This document shows positions 55,281 through 63,610 of a DNA stretch of 64,000 nt, piece after piece. The stretch is taken from positions 22,016 through 86,015 of the forward strand of contig JAJEAR010000036.1 in NCBI GenBank assembly GCA_022822665.1, written 5' to 3'. The notes beneath the pieces are model-generated. The model ran no database searches. It was not told the DNA's origin and worked only from the letters and a program-made list of their open reading frames with translations. This DNA is from Alphaproteobacteria bacterium (GTDB lineage Bacteria; Pseudomonadota; Alphaproteobacteria; Thalassobaculales; Thalassobaculaceae). A program made the translations under genes and the position numbers. The stretch's first letter is position 1; every line of letters begins with the position of its first letter.

Positions 55281-56429
55281 ATGCACCCAAAGGCGACGGG
55301 AATAGCGCTGGACGAATCGCTGCCGCCCGCGGAGTTTCGAAGGAAGCGCCCGCTGCGGTGGTACCGCTGTCCGGTCGAGTCCTCCGAGCTTCGCGCGCTC
55401 GTGCAACGCAGCGACACGCGCGGACTGTTTCAGGCGGTCGGGCACCTGGCAATCTGGCTTGCAACCGGCGCGGCGGCTTTCCTTTGCTTCCTGCAGGAGA
55501 TCTGGTGGGCGTTCGCCGTCGCCCTGTTCCTTCACGGCACGGTCGCTTCGTTCTTCACCGCCCCGCATCACGAACTGTGCCACGCCACCGTGTTCCGGAC
55601 GCGGTGGCTCAACGAGTTCTTCCTGCGGGTCTTCTCCTTCCTCGGCTGGCTGAACTTCCACGTCTACAGGTTCAGCCACACCTACCATCACCGCAACACG
55701 CTGTTTCCTGAGGGCGACCGCGAGGAGGTGATGCCGGAGAAGCCGTCCCTCCACCCGCTCTACCTGATTCAGCTTTTCACCGTGAACGTGACGGGCGGAT
55801 ACCAGTCGCGGGGCCTGGTCCCCAACCTGAAGCAGTTCGTCAGTATCGCGCTCGACCGATTCGACAATCCTTTCAATTCATGGGGACCGGAGCTTTACGA
55901 GGGGTTCCCGAAGCAGCGGGCGAGAGCGAAGGCGTGGGCACGGACCGTGCTGGGCCTGCATGCGGTGGTGGTCCTGTTCTCGATCGGGATCGGGGAACCC
56001 GTCCTGGCCGTCATCGTTTCCGGCTCGCCGTTCATCGCCAACTGGCTCCGCTACTTCGCCGGCGTGACGCAGCATTGCGGGCTCAGGAGCAATGTCGCCG
56101 ATTTCAGGAAGTGTGTGCGGACCGTCACGCTCGATCCCGTGACGGAGTTCCTCTACTGGCACATGAACTGGCACCTGGAGCACCACATGTTCGTCGTGGT
56201 GCCCTGCTACAACCTGAAGAAGCTGCATCGCGCGGTGCGCGACGACATGCCGCCACCCCGCACGCTGATCGGCGCATGGCGCGAGATGCGCGAGACCTGG
56301 AAACGTCAGCAGCTGGATCCCGGCTATGCGTTCGATACGCCGGTTCCGGCGTCTCGGACCCGGGAACGTGGCGCCGCAGACCCGCTCGCCGCCTCGATGG
56401 GAGGCCTGGCGCCCAGTGAAATCGCCTGA
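55281..56429 (+). CDS. Membrane fatty acid desaturase-like protein
   Basis: This 382-residue di-iron membrane enzyme has three histidine boxes, HHELCH, HTYHH and HLEHH, and paired hydrophobic helices. This is the fatty-acid desaturase/hydroxylase pattern, so it may desaturate or hydroxylate an acyl lipid or another hydrophobic substrate. It is divergent from oxygenase copy 1 (165-base gap), so the two may be co-regulated. It starts at ATG 55281 without a strong ribosome site. Confidence 0.88.
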   Translation: MHPKATGIALDESLPPAEFRRKRPLRWYRCPVESSELRALVQRSDTRGLFQAVGHLAIWLATGAAAFLCFLQEIWWAFAVALFLHGTVASFFTAPHHELCHATVFRTRWLNEFFLRVFSFLGWLNFHVYRFSHTYHHRNTLFPEGDREEVMPEKPSLHPLYLIQLFTVNVTGGYQSRGLVPNLKQFVSIALDRFDNPFNSWGPELYEGFPKQRARAKAWARTVLGLHAVVVLFSIGIGEPVLAVIVSGSPFIANWLRYFAGVTQHCGLRSNVADFRKCVRTVTLDPVTEFLYWHMNWHLEHHMFVVVPCYNLKKLHRAVRDDMPPPRTLIGAWREMRETWKRQQLDPGYAFDTPVPASRTRERGAADPLAASMGGLAPSEIA

Positions 56430-56899
56430 TTCTCTCTGAGTCTTCGCTGCCCGGGACCATCCGCCGCAAGAGCCGACTTGAGGAAATACGAAGGACCGGT
56501 CTCAGTCCGCCGAGATTCACTCAGCCTACACTTTTATCTGCGGCCGACCGGCCTTGCTCCCGTCGCCGAAGCAGGACTACGCTCAAATCTGGTGGGATAT
56601 CAGCCGCAAGTCCCCGTCACCGGGCCATGTCCTCCGTCCGGACTGCGCCCCCGGTCTGGACATGGTCCGGTGGTGAATTTCGGACTGGAGTTGGGGTGAA
56701 ATTGACGATCCTGATCCGCTGAGTTTTCGCACCCATCCTCGTGGCCCAGACGGTGTATCGCCTTCCGATGAACGCCTCGCCTGGCTCGATCGTTGGTACG
56801 GGAAGGCGATTTTCGTGCGGTGAACAGCGGCATGCTCTCCCGTGTTTCTTCGCGAAGCACGCTCAGTTGCCGCATCTCGGCCGGGCAATCCCTGGCCAG
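56430..56899. other. Lower-GC intergenic stretch with a hairpin
   Basis: About 470 bases lie between the convergent desaturase and HEPN genes. An inverted repeat (arms 56622-56632 and 56658-56668, CCATGTCC/GGACATGG core, 25-base spacer) could act as a bidirectional terminator, though no T-run follows. A 48-codon plus-strand frame without a proper start, ending at about 56822 (DERLAWLDRWYGKAIFVR), looks protein-like with unusual codon use. It may be a gene remnant. Confidence 0.35.
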
Positions 56900-57367
56900 T
56901 CACACCCGCGCGAGCGATGACTGAATCCGAAAGAAATCCCGGATCACGCTTGCCATGTCGATTCCGCCGGACATAAGGGCGCCGTGGGCGATCTGGTTAC
57001 GGACGTTGTACAGCTCCATGGTCCTCTTCCAGTCCCCGCTGCCCTTTTCGAGCACCAGCGTCAGACGGTTCTCGAAGCTCAGCCCCGAGAGACGGCGGTC
57101 CTCCGGGTTGTACAGCGACCAGGCGCGGCGATGCCGCCAGTCCTCGTGCGATTGCCCCTCGCGGATGGCCTCCCGGCACGCCTCCTCGATGTCCGCCTCC
57201 AACTGGCCCCAAGCGAGAACGAAGTACGCTTGGTCGTTGAACCTCTGCTCGCGATCGACGGACTTGAGCGACGGGTCCTCGCTGCCCCCGTCCTCCGCGT
57301 CGCGCAGGCTTTGGAGATGGAGATCGACCCGCTCGTACGCAACCGCGATGGCCTGAAGGTCGCTCAC
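56900..57367 (-). CDS. HEPN-domain protein, putative RNase
   Basis: This 155-residue, almost all-helical protein carries the HEPN RNase motif R-x4-H as RNQIAHGAL near the C-terminus, preceded by a long helix pair (YFVLAWGQLEADIEEACREAI). HEPN proteins with this motif cut RNA and are common toxins in defence and toxin-antitoxin systems. The GTG start overlaps the stop of the upstream gene (GTGA), so the two are co-translated. The partner lacks the nucleotidyltransferase motif of MntA, so this is not a standard HepT-MntA pair. Activity is inferred from the motif only. Confidence 0.7.
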   Translation of the reverse strand: MSDLQAIAVAYERVDLHLQSLRDAEDGGSEDPSLKSVDREQRFNDQAYFVLAWGQLEADIEEACREAIREGQSHEDWRHRRAWSLYNPEDRRLSGLSFENRLTLVLEKGSGDWKRTMELYNVRNQIAHGALMSGGIDMASVIRDFFRIQSSLARV

Positions 57368-57801
57368 CGAAGGATGCGCCTCAACCACGCGCGCGTCACC
57401 GCTTCGCGGTCGCAACGCCGATCGGCGCGGGAGACCTCCCAGTTCGGCTGCTCGAAATTGTCGGCGGTATCCATGAGATAGTAGTAGTGGCCGTCGTGCT
57501 TGAGATCGATCCGGCCGTTCTCCCCGATGATCCAGAGTCCGCGCGGCTTGAGTATGGCCACATGGCCGGCGCGGTCGCGCAGTTCGAGCGTCGGCATCGG
57601 TTTTGCGTCCATGCCGAACTTGCGCATCAACGGCTCGTGCATGACAACCGGAGCGCCCGGGTGAGCCTCCCATCCGTCCGGCAGCCAGTCGCCGATCGTG
57701 GTGTAGAGCCCGTTCAGGCGCTCTTCCCAGTCCTCGACACGCCGCTGGATGTGCGCCGCATCGACCGTATCGCTCGTCACATCTTCGAGAACCGTGCCCA
57801 T
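57364..57801 (-). CDS. Unrecognised partner of the HEPN protein
   Basis: This 145-residue protein (ATG 57801, with GGAGAAGGG upstream; a GTG at 57822 is also possible) has a helical N-terminus (VEDWEERLNGLYTTIGDWLP) and a beta-rich middle with a repeated hydrophobic pattern (ILKPRGLWIIGENGRIDL, then HYYYLMDTADNF). I recognise no family and see no catalytic motif. Being first in a coupled two-gene unit, it could be an antitoxin or a sensor for the HEPN protein. A good promoter lies about 70 bases upstream. Confidence 0.65.
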   Translation of the reverse strand: MGTVLEDVTSDTVDAAHIQRRVEDWEERLNGLYTTIGDWLPDGWEAHPGAPVVMHEPLMRKFGMDAKPMPTLELRDRAGHVAILKPRGLWIIGENGRIDLKHDGHYYYLMDTADNFEQPNWEVSRADRRCDREAVTRAWLRRILR

Positions 57802-57875
57802 CGAACCCTTCTCCGTTGCCACCTGTCCGGCGCAACCGTCAATTTTCCGCGCCCCGGCTGAGCTTGATCAACCCC

Positions 57876-57904
57876 TGATAACAGTCTTGCAAGTGGCTCT
57901 TCAA
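57876..57904 (-). promoter_or_regulatory. Promoter of the HEPN two-gene unit
   Basis: On the minus strand, TTGAAG (57899-57904) and TTATCA (57876-57881) are separated by exactly 17 bases in a locally AT-rich stretch. This fits a housekeeping-sigma promoter about 70 bases before the ATG at 57801. It makes the pair an independent unit, not a read-through from the hydrolase gene. Confidence 0.5.
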
Positions 57905-57940
57905 TCAATCTTCTGCATCGGAAATTCCTGACAAAGGGAG

Positions 57941-59086
57941 TCAGGCGAGCGCGGCGTATAGAGTGTCCACGAGAGCGCTCAGGCGGGGGCTGATGCCGAG
58001 GCCGGAATACATGTGGTTGGGCGCGTAGGCGAAGCCGAGGCCCGCATCCGGGTCCGCGAAACCGATGGCGCCGCCCGCGCCGGTGTGCCCGAAGGCGCGC
58101 GGGCTCGGCCCCATCGCCAGTTGCCCCGGCAGGCCGAGCGCGAAGCCAAGCGCCATCCGGCGAGTGTGGCCGAGCAGATCTTCCCTGCCGTGCCATTGTT
58201 CGGTCGTGGCTTGCGCCAGCGCGTCCGCACCCAGCAGGCGGCTGCCGTCCAGCACGCCGCCGGCGGCGAGACCGTCGAAGAGCTTCGCAACGCCGCGCGC
58301 GGTGCCGATGCCGTTGATCGAAGGGATTTCCGCAGCGCGGAACCGCTCGGTGTTGAAATCCTCCGGCGGCACCTGCGCCATTGCCCGACACATGAGGGAG
58401 TCCGGGTCCGAGCGGTCGAACAGCGTGCCGGCGGTCTCACCGAAGAACTCCGCGCACCGCCCGTGCAGCGCCGGCGGCAGGCCGATCCAGTAGTCGATGC
58501 CGTGCGGTGCGCAGACCTCCTCGTCGAGGAAACGCCCGAGGCCGCGCCCGTCGGTGCGCCGTATCAACTCGCCGACCAGGTAGCCCAGAGTCACGGAATG
58601 GTAGGCGCGCGACGTACCCGGCGCAGACAGCGGCGCCTGCGCGGCCAGTGCCCCGGTCATCGCGTCCCAGTCGTATGCCGCACCTTCGGGCATGGCCTGC
58701 TCGATGGCCGCCAGGCCAGCGCGGTGGTCGAGAACCCATCGCACGGGAATACCGGCCTTGCCGGCGGCGGCGAACTCGGGCCAGTAGCGCGCCACCGGCT
58801 CGTCCCATGCGATCAGCCCCCGGTCCACGGCCATCGCGGCGCAGAGCGCGGTCACGGCCTTCGCGACCGACATCATGCAGACCAGCGTATCCTCCGCCCA
58901 GGGGCGGGTGCGGGCGCTGTCGGCGAAGCCGCCCCACAGATCGACCACCGGCTTCCCGTTCAGGGTGACTGCGACGGCCGCGCCGACTTCGCCGCGGCTG
59001 CGGAAATTCTCCGCGAATGCATCGGCCACCCCGGCGAAACGCCCATCGCAATGGCCGTCGACACGCACGCTGTCCGCTACTGGCAT
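57941..59086 (-). CDS. Serine beta-lactamase-fold hydrolase (class C/esterase type)
   Basis: This 381-residue protein has the active-site Ser-x-x-Lys in MMSVAKAVTALCAA, a Tyr-x-x region (SRAYHSVTLGYLVGELI) and the late FGHTGAGGAIGF that replaces Lys-Thr-Gly, all typical of EstB-type esterases and D-aminopeptidases of the beta-lactamase family. No signal peptide is seen, so it is probably a cytosolic esterase or amidase and not a resistance enzyme. The ATG at 59086 overlaps the upstream dehydrogenase by ten bases; the far longer upstream frame is a shadow. Confidence 0.88.
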   Translation of the reverse strand: MPVADSVRVDGHCDGRFAGVADAFAENFRSRGEVGAAVAVTLNGKPVVDLWGGFADSARTRPWAEDTLVCMMSVAKAVTALCAAMAVDRGLIAWDEPVARYWPEFAAAGKAGIPVRWVLDHRAGLAAIEQAMPEGAAYDWDAMTGALAAQAPLSAPGTSRAYHSVTLGYLVGELIRRTDGRGLGRFLDEEVCAPHGIDYWIGLPPALHGRCAEFFGETAGTLFDRSDPDSLMCRAMAQVPPEDFNTERFRAAEIPSINGIGTARGVAKLFDGLAAGGVLDGSRLLGADALAQATTEQWHGREDLLGHTRRMALGFALGLPGQLAMGPSPRAFGHTGAGGAIGFADPDAGLGFAYAPNHMYSGLGISPRLSALVDTLYAALA

Positions 59087-59961
59087 TCCCTGTCCCCGTC
59101 GATGACCTCGATCAGCGAGGGCCAATAGGCATCGCCGAGGCCCGCGGCGACGGCGCGCTGCAGCAGGCCGTGGGTTGCATCCATGCCCCCGAGCGTCATC
59201 CCCAGCGACTCCTTCAGTTCCATGACATAGTCGAGGTCCTTCAGCATGTAGCGCGTCGGGAACCGGCCTTCGGGAAAGCGGCCCGGCAGCAGGGCCGTCA
59301 TGCCGTGCTGGCGCAGCGCGAAACTGTCGCACCCGTTCCGGAAGGCTTCGAACAGGCGTGCGCCGTCCACGCCCGCGCGGCGGCCGAGCAGCAGGGCCTC
59401 GGCAAGCGCGGCGACGGACTGGGCGAGCACCATGTTCAACAGCAGCTTGGTGACCGTGCCGCTCCCGCTCCCGCCGCAATGCTGGACTGTCCGGGCCATG
59501 CACTCCAGCAGCGGCTCCAGCCGGGCGAATGTCCGCTCGTCGGTCCCGACCATTATGCTGATATCCCGCTCCCCGACCGACCCGACGGTCCCGGCGACTG
59601 GAGCATCGACATAGCGCGCGCCCTTCCCGGCAAAGGCGGCGGCAAGCTCGCGGGTCAGGTCCAGCGGAACCGTGCTGCAATCGACGATGACGGCGCCGGC
59701 GCGCGCTTGGGCCAGCAGCCCGTCCCCGCCCATGCAGACGTGGCGGACTTCCGCCGCACCCGGCAGCGACAGGAAGACGATGTCGCTGTCGCGCGCTGCC
59801 CCCGCGGGGTCCGCGGTCGCAACGCCCTCCTCCCGGACGCACCGGTCAAGGGCCTCCGGGTCGATATCGTGGACGGTCACGGAGAGGCCGGCGCGGCGCA
59901 CGAGGTTCCGGCACATGGGCCCACCCATGGCGCCGAGCCCGATGAATCCGAGGGTCGTCAA
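59077..59961 (-). CDS. 3-hydroxyisobutyrate dehydrogenase-family enzyme
   Basis: This 294-residue beta-hydroxyacid dehydrogenase has the cofactor loop LGFIGLGAMGGPMCRNL, DAPVAGTVGSV (substrate-binding Gly/Ser), and the catalytic Lys in GTVTKLLLNMVLAQ. It oxidises a short 3-hydroxy acid or reduces a semialdehyde such as tartronate semialdehyde. It is translationally coupled to the beta-lactamase-fold hydrolase and lies 144 bases downstream of oxygenase copy 2, so the three may be one pathway. Confidence 0.88.
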   Translation of the reverse strand: MTTLGFIGLGAMGGPMCRNLVRRAGLSVTVHDIDPEALDRCVREEGVATADPAGAARDSDIVFLSLPGAAEVRHVCMGGDGLLAQARAGAVIVDCSTVPLDLTRELAAAFAGKGARYVDAPVAGTVGSVGERDISIMVGTDERTFARLEPLLECMARTVQHCGGSGSGTVTKLLLNMVLAQSVAALAEALLLGRRAGVDGARLFEAFRNGCDSFALRQHGMTALLPGRFPEGRFPTRYMLKDLDYVMELKESLGMTLGGMDATHGLLQRAVAAGLGDAYWPSLIEVIDGDRECQ

Positions 59962-60028
59962 CCCGGCCGCACTCGCGCCCGCCTGCCGAGCCGTTCGGAT
60001 TGAAACGGGTGCGTCCGCAGAGCCTCAC

Positions 60029-60059
60029 CCGTCACCCCGGTTCGGGGCCGGGGTGACGG
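60029..60059. repeat. REP-like 12-bp perfect palindrome
   Basis: CCGTCACCCCGG and CCGGGGTGACGG form a perfect 12-base-pair stem around a 7-base loop, in the gap between the dehydrogenase and oxygenase copy 2. No T-run follows on either strand. Its GTCAYCCCGG core matches the kind of palindromic repeat scattered between genes in many alphaproteobacteria. It may stabilise or end the oxygenase transcript. I saw no second copy in this window. Confidence 0.6.
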
Positions 60060-60105
60060 TTCCGGGTTCGGACCGGGATACGCTTCCATGACAATGAAAT
60101 CCGCT

Positions 60106-61095
60106 CTAGCCGTCGATCCGGCGTTCCAGCTTTTCGCGCATGTGGTCGCCGGCCATGATCCGGGGGTATTTCGCCGGGTTGTCGGGGCCGAAGCAGCCTT
60201 CCAGGCAGTCGATCTCGGCGTCGTAGTTCGGGTGGAGGAAATAGCCGATGGTCTGGCGGCGGCTTTCCCCGCGCCGTTCCGCCGGCGGATTGACGACGCG
60301 GTGGACGGTGGACTTCCAGCGGTCGTTGGTCCAGCGCTGCATCATGTCGCCCAGATTGACGGCCAGCTGCCCCGGCCCGGGTCGGACATCCAGCCAGGAG
60401 CCGTCGGGCATCTGGGCCTGCAGGCCGCCCGGGGCATCGTTGAAGGCGAGGATCGTCAGGCTGCCGAAGTCGGTGTGCGCGCCGCAGCGGAGCTGGCCCG
60501 GCCGCGGGTCGTCCTCGATGACGGGGTAGTGGTTCGACGGGCAGGTGCTGAAATGCCTGTCGATCTTGTCGTCGAAGAACGCTTCGGGCAGCCCGAGCGC
60601 CACGGCGAAAATTCCCATCAGGCGCTCTGCGAGGACTTCGAACGCGCTGTAGAACTCCGTGAAGGCCTCCCGGTATGCGGCGGGACGGGACGGCCAGATA
60701 TTCTCCGAGTAGTAGAGCGCGGCCTCCGGAATATGGGCGAGCCGGTCGGCCTGCGGGACCAGGGGGCCGATGAAGAACTGCTCCCGGAGGTCGGGCGGCG
60801 TCTCCTGCCCGTAGGTGCGCGCCAGGTTCCGCGTCGCAACGGCGTGGTAGCCGCGCGGCGCCACGCCGTCTTCCGGCATGAAGCGCGCCTTTTCCTCAAC
60901 GGGCAGGTCGAAGAACGCCCGCGAGACCGAAAAGGCGCGGTCGATGATTTCCTGCGGGATGCCGTGGCCGGAGACGATCAGGAAGCCGACGGTCTCGCAG
61001 GCCCGGGCGACCTGACCGGCCACCTCCCGCCGGTCGCCGTCAGTGCCGGACCGCCAGGGGGCGAGATCGATAACCGGAATTGCGCCGATAGCCAT
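60106..61095 (-). CDS. 2-oxoglutarate/Fe(II) oxygenase, isopenicillin N synthase family (copy 2)
   Basis: This 329-residue paralogue of the gene at 54087 has iron ligands in GAHTDFGSLTIL and STVHRVVNPP, and the Arg-x-Thr anchor in ESRRQTIGYFLHPNYDA. The N-terminal domain carries PVIDLAPWR and GFLIVSGHGIP. Thr replaces the Ser of copy 1 in the anchor, and active-site neighbours differ, so substrates are probably related but not the same. It heads a minus-strand run with the dehydrogenase and the serine hydrolase. Confidence 0.88.
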   Translation of the reverse strand: MAIGAIPVIDLAPWRSGTDGDRREVAGQVARACETVGFLIVSGHGIPQEIIDRAFSVSRAFFDLPVEEKARFMPEDGVAPRGYHAVATRNLARTYGQETPPDLREQFFIGPLVPQADRLAHIPEAALYYSENIWPSRPAAYREAFTEFYSAFEVLAERLMGIFAVALGLPEAFFDDKIDRHFSTCPSNHYPVIEDDPRPGQLRCGAHTDFGSLTILAFNDAPGGLQAQMPDGSWLDVRPGPGQLAVNLGDMMQRWTNDRWKSTVHRVVNPPAERRGESRRQTIGYFLHPNYDAEIDCLEGCFGPDNPAKYPRIMAGDHMREKLERRIDG

Positions 61096-61308
61096 GCCTG
61101 GGAGAGCCCCTTTCCCGGATGCGTCCGTCGGGACAGTGTAATACCGGCGGTCATCGACGCAAACCGATAGCGTCAGCGCTCCTGTTTCGCCACACCCGCG
61201 AACACCGTCGCCCCGGGCCGATCCGGGGACACATGCGCTCGCACTCGTGGCAAGGCCGGTCTGCCCGAGGCAGCCATTGTCTTGTCCTCTCGGGCATCGG
61301 AGCTTCTG

Positions 61309-62346
61309 TCAGGGCGCCCTGATCTCAATATCCCGGGACCTGTTGGCCCTTGTCTCGATGCCGGCGCACCGCTCGATCAGGCGTTCGAAGGACTCCGTAC
61401 CGGGCAACATGCCGTCGGCGACCATCCTGCCGTAGTCGTCGGCCAGCACTTCGAGCGCCGATCCCGTCGGAACCAGTTGAAGTCCGCCGGAAACGGCCGC
61501 CCGGTAGTCGATCCGGTCGCCCGCAGCATCCTTCTCCGGGAAGAAGATCGCCTTGTGACGGGCCACCGATAGCGCCAGGGCGTGGTCGGCAAGCGCCCGG
61601 TCCGCCACGCCGGCGTCATCCAGTCCCGCCAGATCGTGCCAGTGCCGCGACAGGCGCTCGCCGCGCCGGCGTTCCTGGCGGCAATAGACATGGATGGCAG
61701 TGGCCTTCTCCCAGAAGGTTCTCTCCGCCAGCATGACTGACGGACCGGCCTCCGGAAACAGAACCTCGGGCAGGAAGCCGGCCGCATCGCAGGTGACGCG
61801 CCGGACCGCTCTGGGCTCGCCCGTCGAGCGCGCGCCGAACTCGACCTTCACTTCCGGACGGACGAAGGCATAGTCCTCGAACAGGGGATCGTAGGAGACG
61901 AAGAGTTCCTCCGCTTCAGCGCGGACCAGAGTGGAAAAGCCGGCTTCCGCGAGGCTTTGTTCGACGATCGGCCGGGCTTCTTCCCGCACCCATTTCGACA
62001 GGCGCGCCCGGATCGCCCGTGTCCAGCGCCGTTCCTGGCTGCGTGTCGGCGGCAGGGCTTCCTCGCCCGCTTCGCCGACAAGGTCCGGGGCGAAGGCACG
62101 GATGTCGTAGGTGATGTCAACATCTTCTGAAAACCTCTGGATGACACCGTAGGCCTTCGACAGCGACGTCCCGCCCTTGAACACGAGATCCCCGCCAAAA
62201 GGAGCGTCGAAAAGGGCGCGCAGCGTCGCCACGACCCAGACATCCTTTTCCAGCAGGAAAGCGCGATACCCGCCTTTCTCCTGAGCAACCCTCAGGGCAT
62301 CACGGCGATCCTCGGCCGCCAGGGACTGAAACAGCGTCTCAGGCAT
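61309..62346 (-). CDS. abiEii: AbiEii-type nucleotidyltransferase toxin
   Basis: This 345-residue DUF1814 nucleotidyltransferase has the motif LVFKGGTSLSKAYGV (GGT-S) and FSEDVDITYDI with the metal Asp pair; LLEKDVWVVATLRALF is the family N-terminus. AbiEii-type enzymes block growth by adding nucleotides to tRNA or other targets and act in phage abortive infection. The ATG at 62346 overlaps the antitoxin stop by eight bases. The gene is intact. Confidence 0.9.
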   Translation of the reverse strand: MPETLFQSLAAEDRRDALRVAQEKGGYRAFLLEKDVWVVATLRALFDAPFGGDLVFKGGTSLSKAYGVIQRFSEDVDITYDIRAFAPDLVGEAGEEALPPTRSQERRWTRAIRARLSKWVREEARPIVEQSLAEAGFSTLVRAEAEELFVSYDPLFEDYAFVRPEVKVEFGARSTGEPRAVRRVTCDAAGFLPEVLFPEAGPSVMLAERTFWEKATAIHVYCRQERRRGERLSRHWHDLAGLDDAGVADRALADHALALSVARHKAIFFPEKDAAGDRIDYRAAVSGGLQLVPTGSALEVLADDYGRMVADGMLPGTESFERLIERCAGIETRANRSRDIEIRAP

Positions 62347-62935
62347 GTATGAGACGCGCGCTGACCGCCTCGGCCATCCATGCCGGCAGGACCGCTCTGG
62401 CGCCCGCCAGTTCGGCCAGGTCTTCCGGGGACAGCCCGGGAAGAACCGCATCCAGACTGTCGTCGGTTTCCTGCGGGCCGAGCCAGGCGAGGGCTCGAAT
62501 GACATCGCCGGCCTTGCGGCGCGGCGCCAGCAGCTGCCAGCGGGGTGCATGACGCAGTTCAACGGCGATCGTGCCGAACTTCAGGAGACGGTTCGGTCCG
62601 GACGTCAGGTAGACCTCCCGAACCGGATTCTGGGTGGTCAGGCCCAGGCGGTTGGCGGCAGAACCGCCACAGGGGACAATGGTCTCGCCCCACAGGGCCG
62701 AGAGCGTCTCGATCGCCTTGCCAATACGCGGGGCGCAGCGTCCGAAGCGGGTCTCGACGGGGCGCATGTACACCCCATGACAAATGCGCAACAGGTGCCC
62801 GGCGCGTGCGAGACGTGCCAGCGCCTGGTCCACCGCCGCCCGCTTGCCCAGGTGAAGGAGGGTACCCGGGCAGATCGGTGCGGCTTCGGGCAGGGCCGAC
62901 GCATGCTCCATGATCTGTTTCGGAAGGCCGCGCAT
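62339..62935 (-). CDS. abiEi: AbiEi-type antitoxin/transcriptional regulator
   Basis: This 198-residue protein has an N-terminal winged-helix region (VDQALARLARAGHLLRICHGVYMRP) and a C-terminal antitoxin domain (CGGSAANRLGLTTQNPVREVYLTSG, then GTIAVELRHAPRWQL). AbiEi proteins repress their own promoter and counter AbiEii. It is coupled to the toxin gene. The DUF6088/AbiEi_4 layout fits, and the protein is complete. Confidence 0.88.
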   Translation of the reverse strand: MRGLPKQIMEHASALPEAAPICPGTLLHLGKRAAVDQALARLARAGHLLRICHGVYMRPVETRFGRCAPRIGKAIETLSALWGETIVPCGGSAANRLGLTTQNPVREVYLTSGPNRLLKFGTIAVELRHAPRWQLLAPRRKAGDVIRALAWLGPQETDDSLDAVLPGLSPEDLAELAGARAVLPAWMAEAVSARLIHA

Positions 62936-63610
62936 GGTTCGTCTCGGCTCTCTTGTATGTCAGATATATAGTCGTGGAAATGTCAAACGACAATCGCGGT
63001 GCAGACCCCGATTGCCCACGTCAGACCACCTCCAGCCTGAGGGATCGAGCCGTCGGCGCGACGCCGGGACCATCGGGGAACCGGACGGTTACGTCGCGGT
63101 CCCGATCGTGGTCCCGATCCAACCTGCTTGATTTGCCGCGCACCAGGCATGAATTCTCCGCAACACCCCTTGCGGTCTCGGCCGCAGGGCGCGGGGCCTC
63201 TTCGGAGGCCCGTGCCTTGTCGGCCGGTGGACATGCGTCGCTTCGTCCAGGGACCGCCGGAGAAGGTGCCGGGTCCTAAGTGATCTCAGGATTTTCAAGA
63301 AACGCTCCAAAACGCGGCCGGCGTAGTATCACCGTATTGTCCCGCCCGGAGGAAGCGAGGACAGTCCGGTTCCCGGTCCGCCATGGACGTTCATCGGCCC
63401 GTTGTCTCACGGTACCATGCCGAATTGTCGCCGGACCTCGCCGGTCCCGACGAATTGGGACAACGGCGGCGACGATCCATCTCATTCCCGAAACATTGCC
63501 GGCGATCAGCCCTGCCGCAACTCAGAATCTGGACATCCGGGCCTCGAACTTGTCGTCAAAGGCGGGGCTGGTATTTTGCCCGCGGTTGCGCACCTGTTTG
63601 GAGGGGAGAG
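62936..63610. other. Intergenic stretch before the last gene
   Basis: Except for the AbiE promoter at its left end, I see no supported feature in these 675 bases. The ORFs are Arg/Ser/Pro-rich chance frames. This is the right edge of the accessory region and must hold the promoter for the gene starting at 63611. Confidence 0.4.
62957..62986 (-). promoter_or_regulatory. Promoter/operator of the AbiE pair
   Basis: The minus strand has a consensus TTGACA (62981-62986) followed by an AT-rich TATATAT stretch in a GC-rich background. The hexamer TGACAT occurs twice (62980-62985 and 62957-62962), which could be AbiEi binding half-sites. The exact -10 element is unclear: no good match stands 17 bases from TTGACA. 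Confidence 0.4.

Noticed and set aside
56900..57801. Classification of the HEPN pair as HepT-MntA
   Set aside because: The partner lacks the GSx10DxD nucleotidyltransferase motif and has a different size and predicted fold.
59087..59842. N-terminal extension of the beta-lactamase-fold hydrolase frame
   Set aside because: It lies wholly within the dehydrogenase gene on the same strand, and its translation is Arg/Gly-rich.
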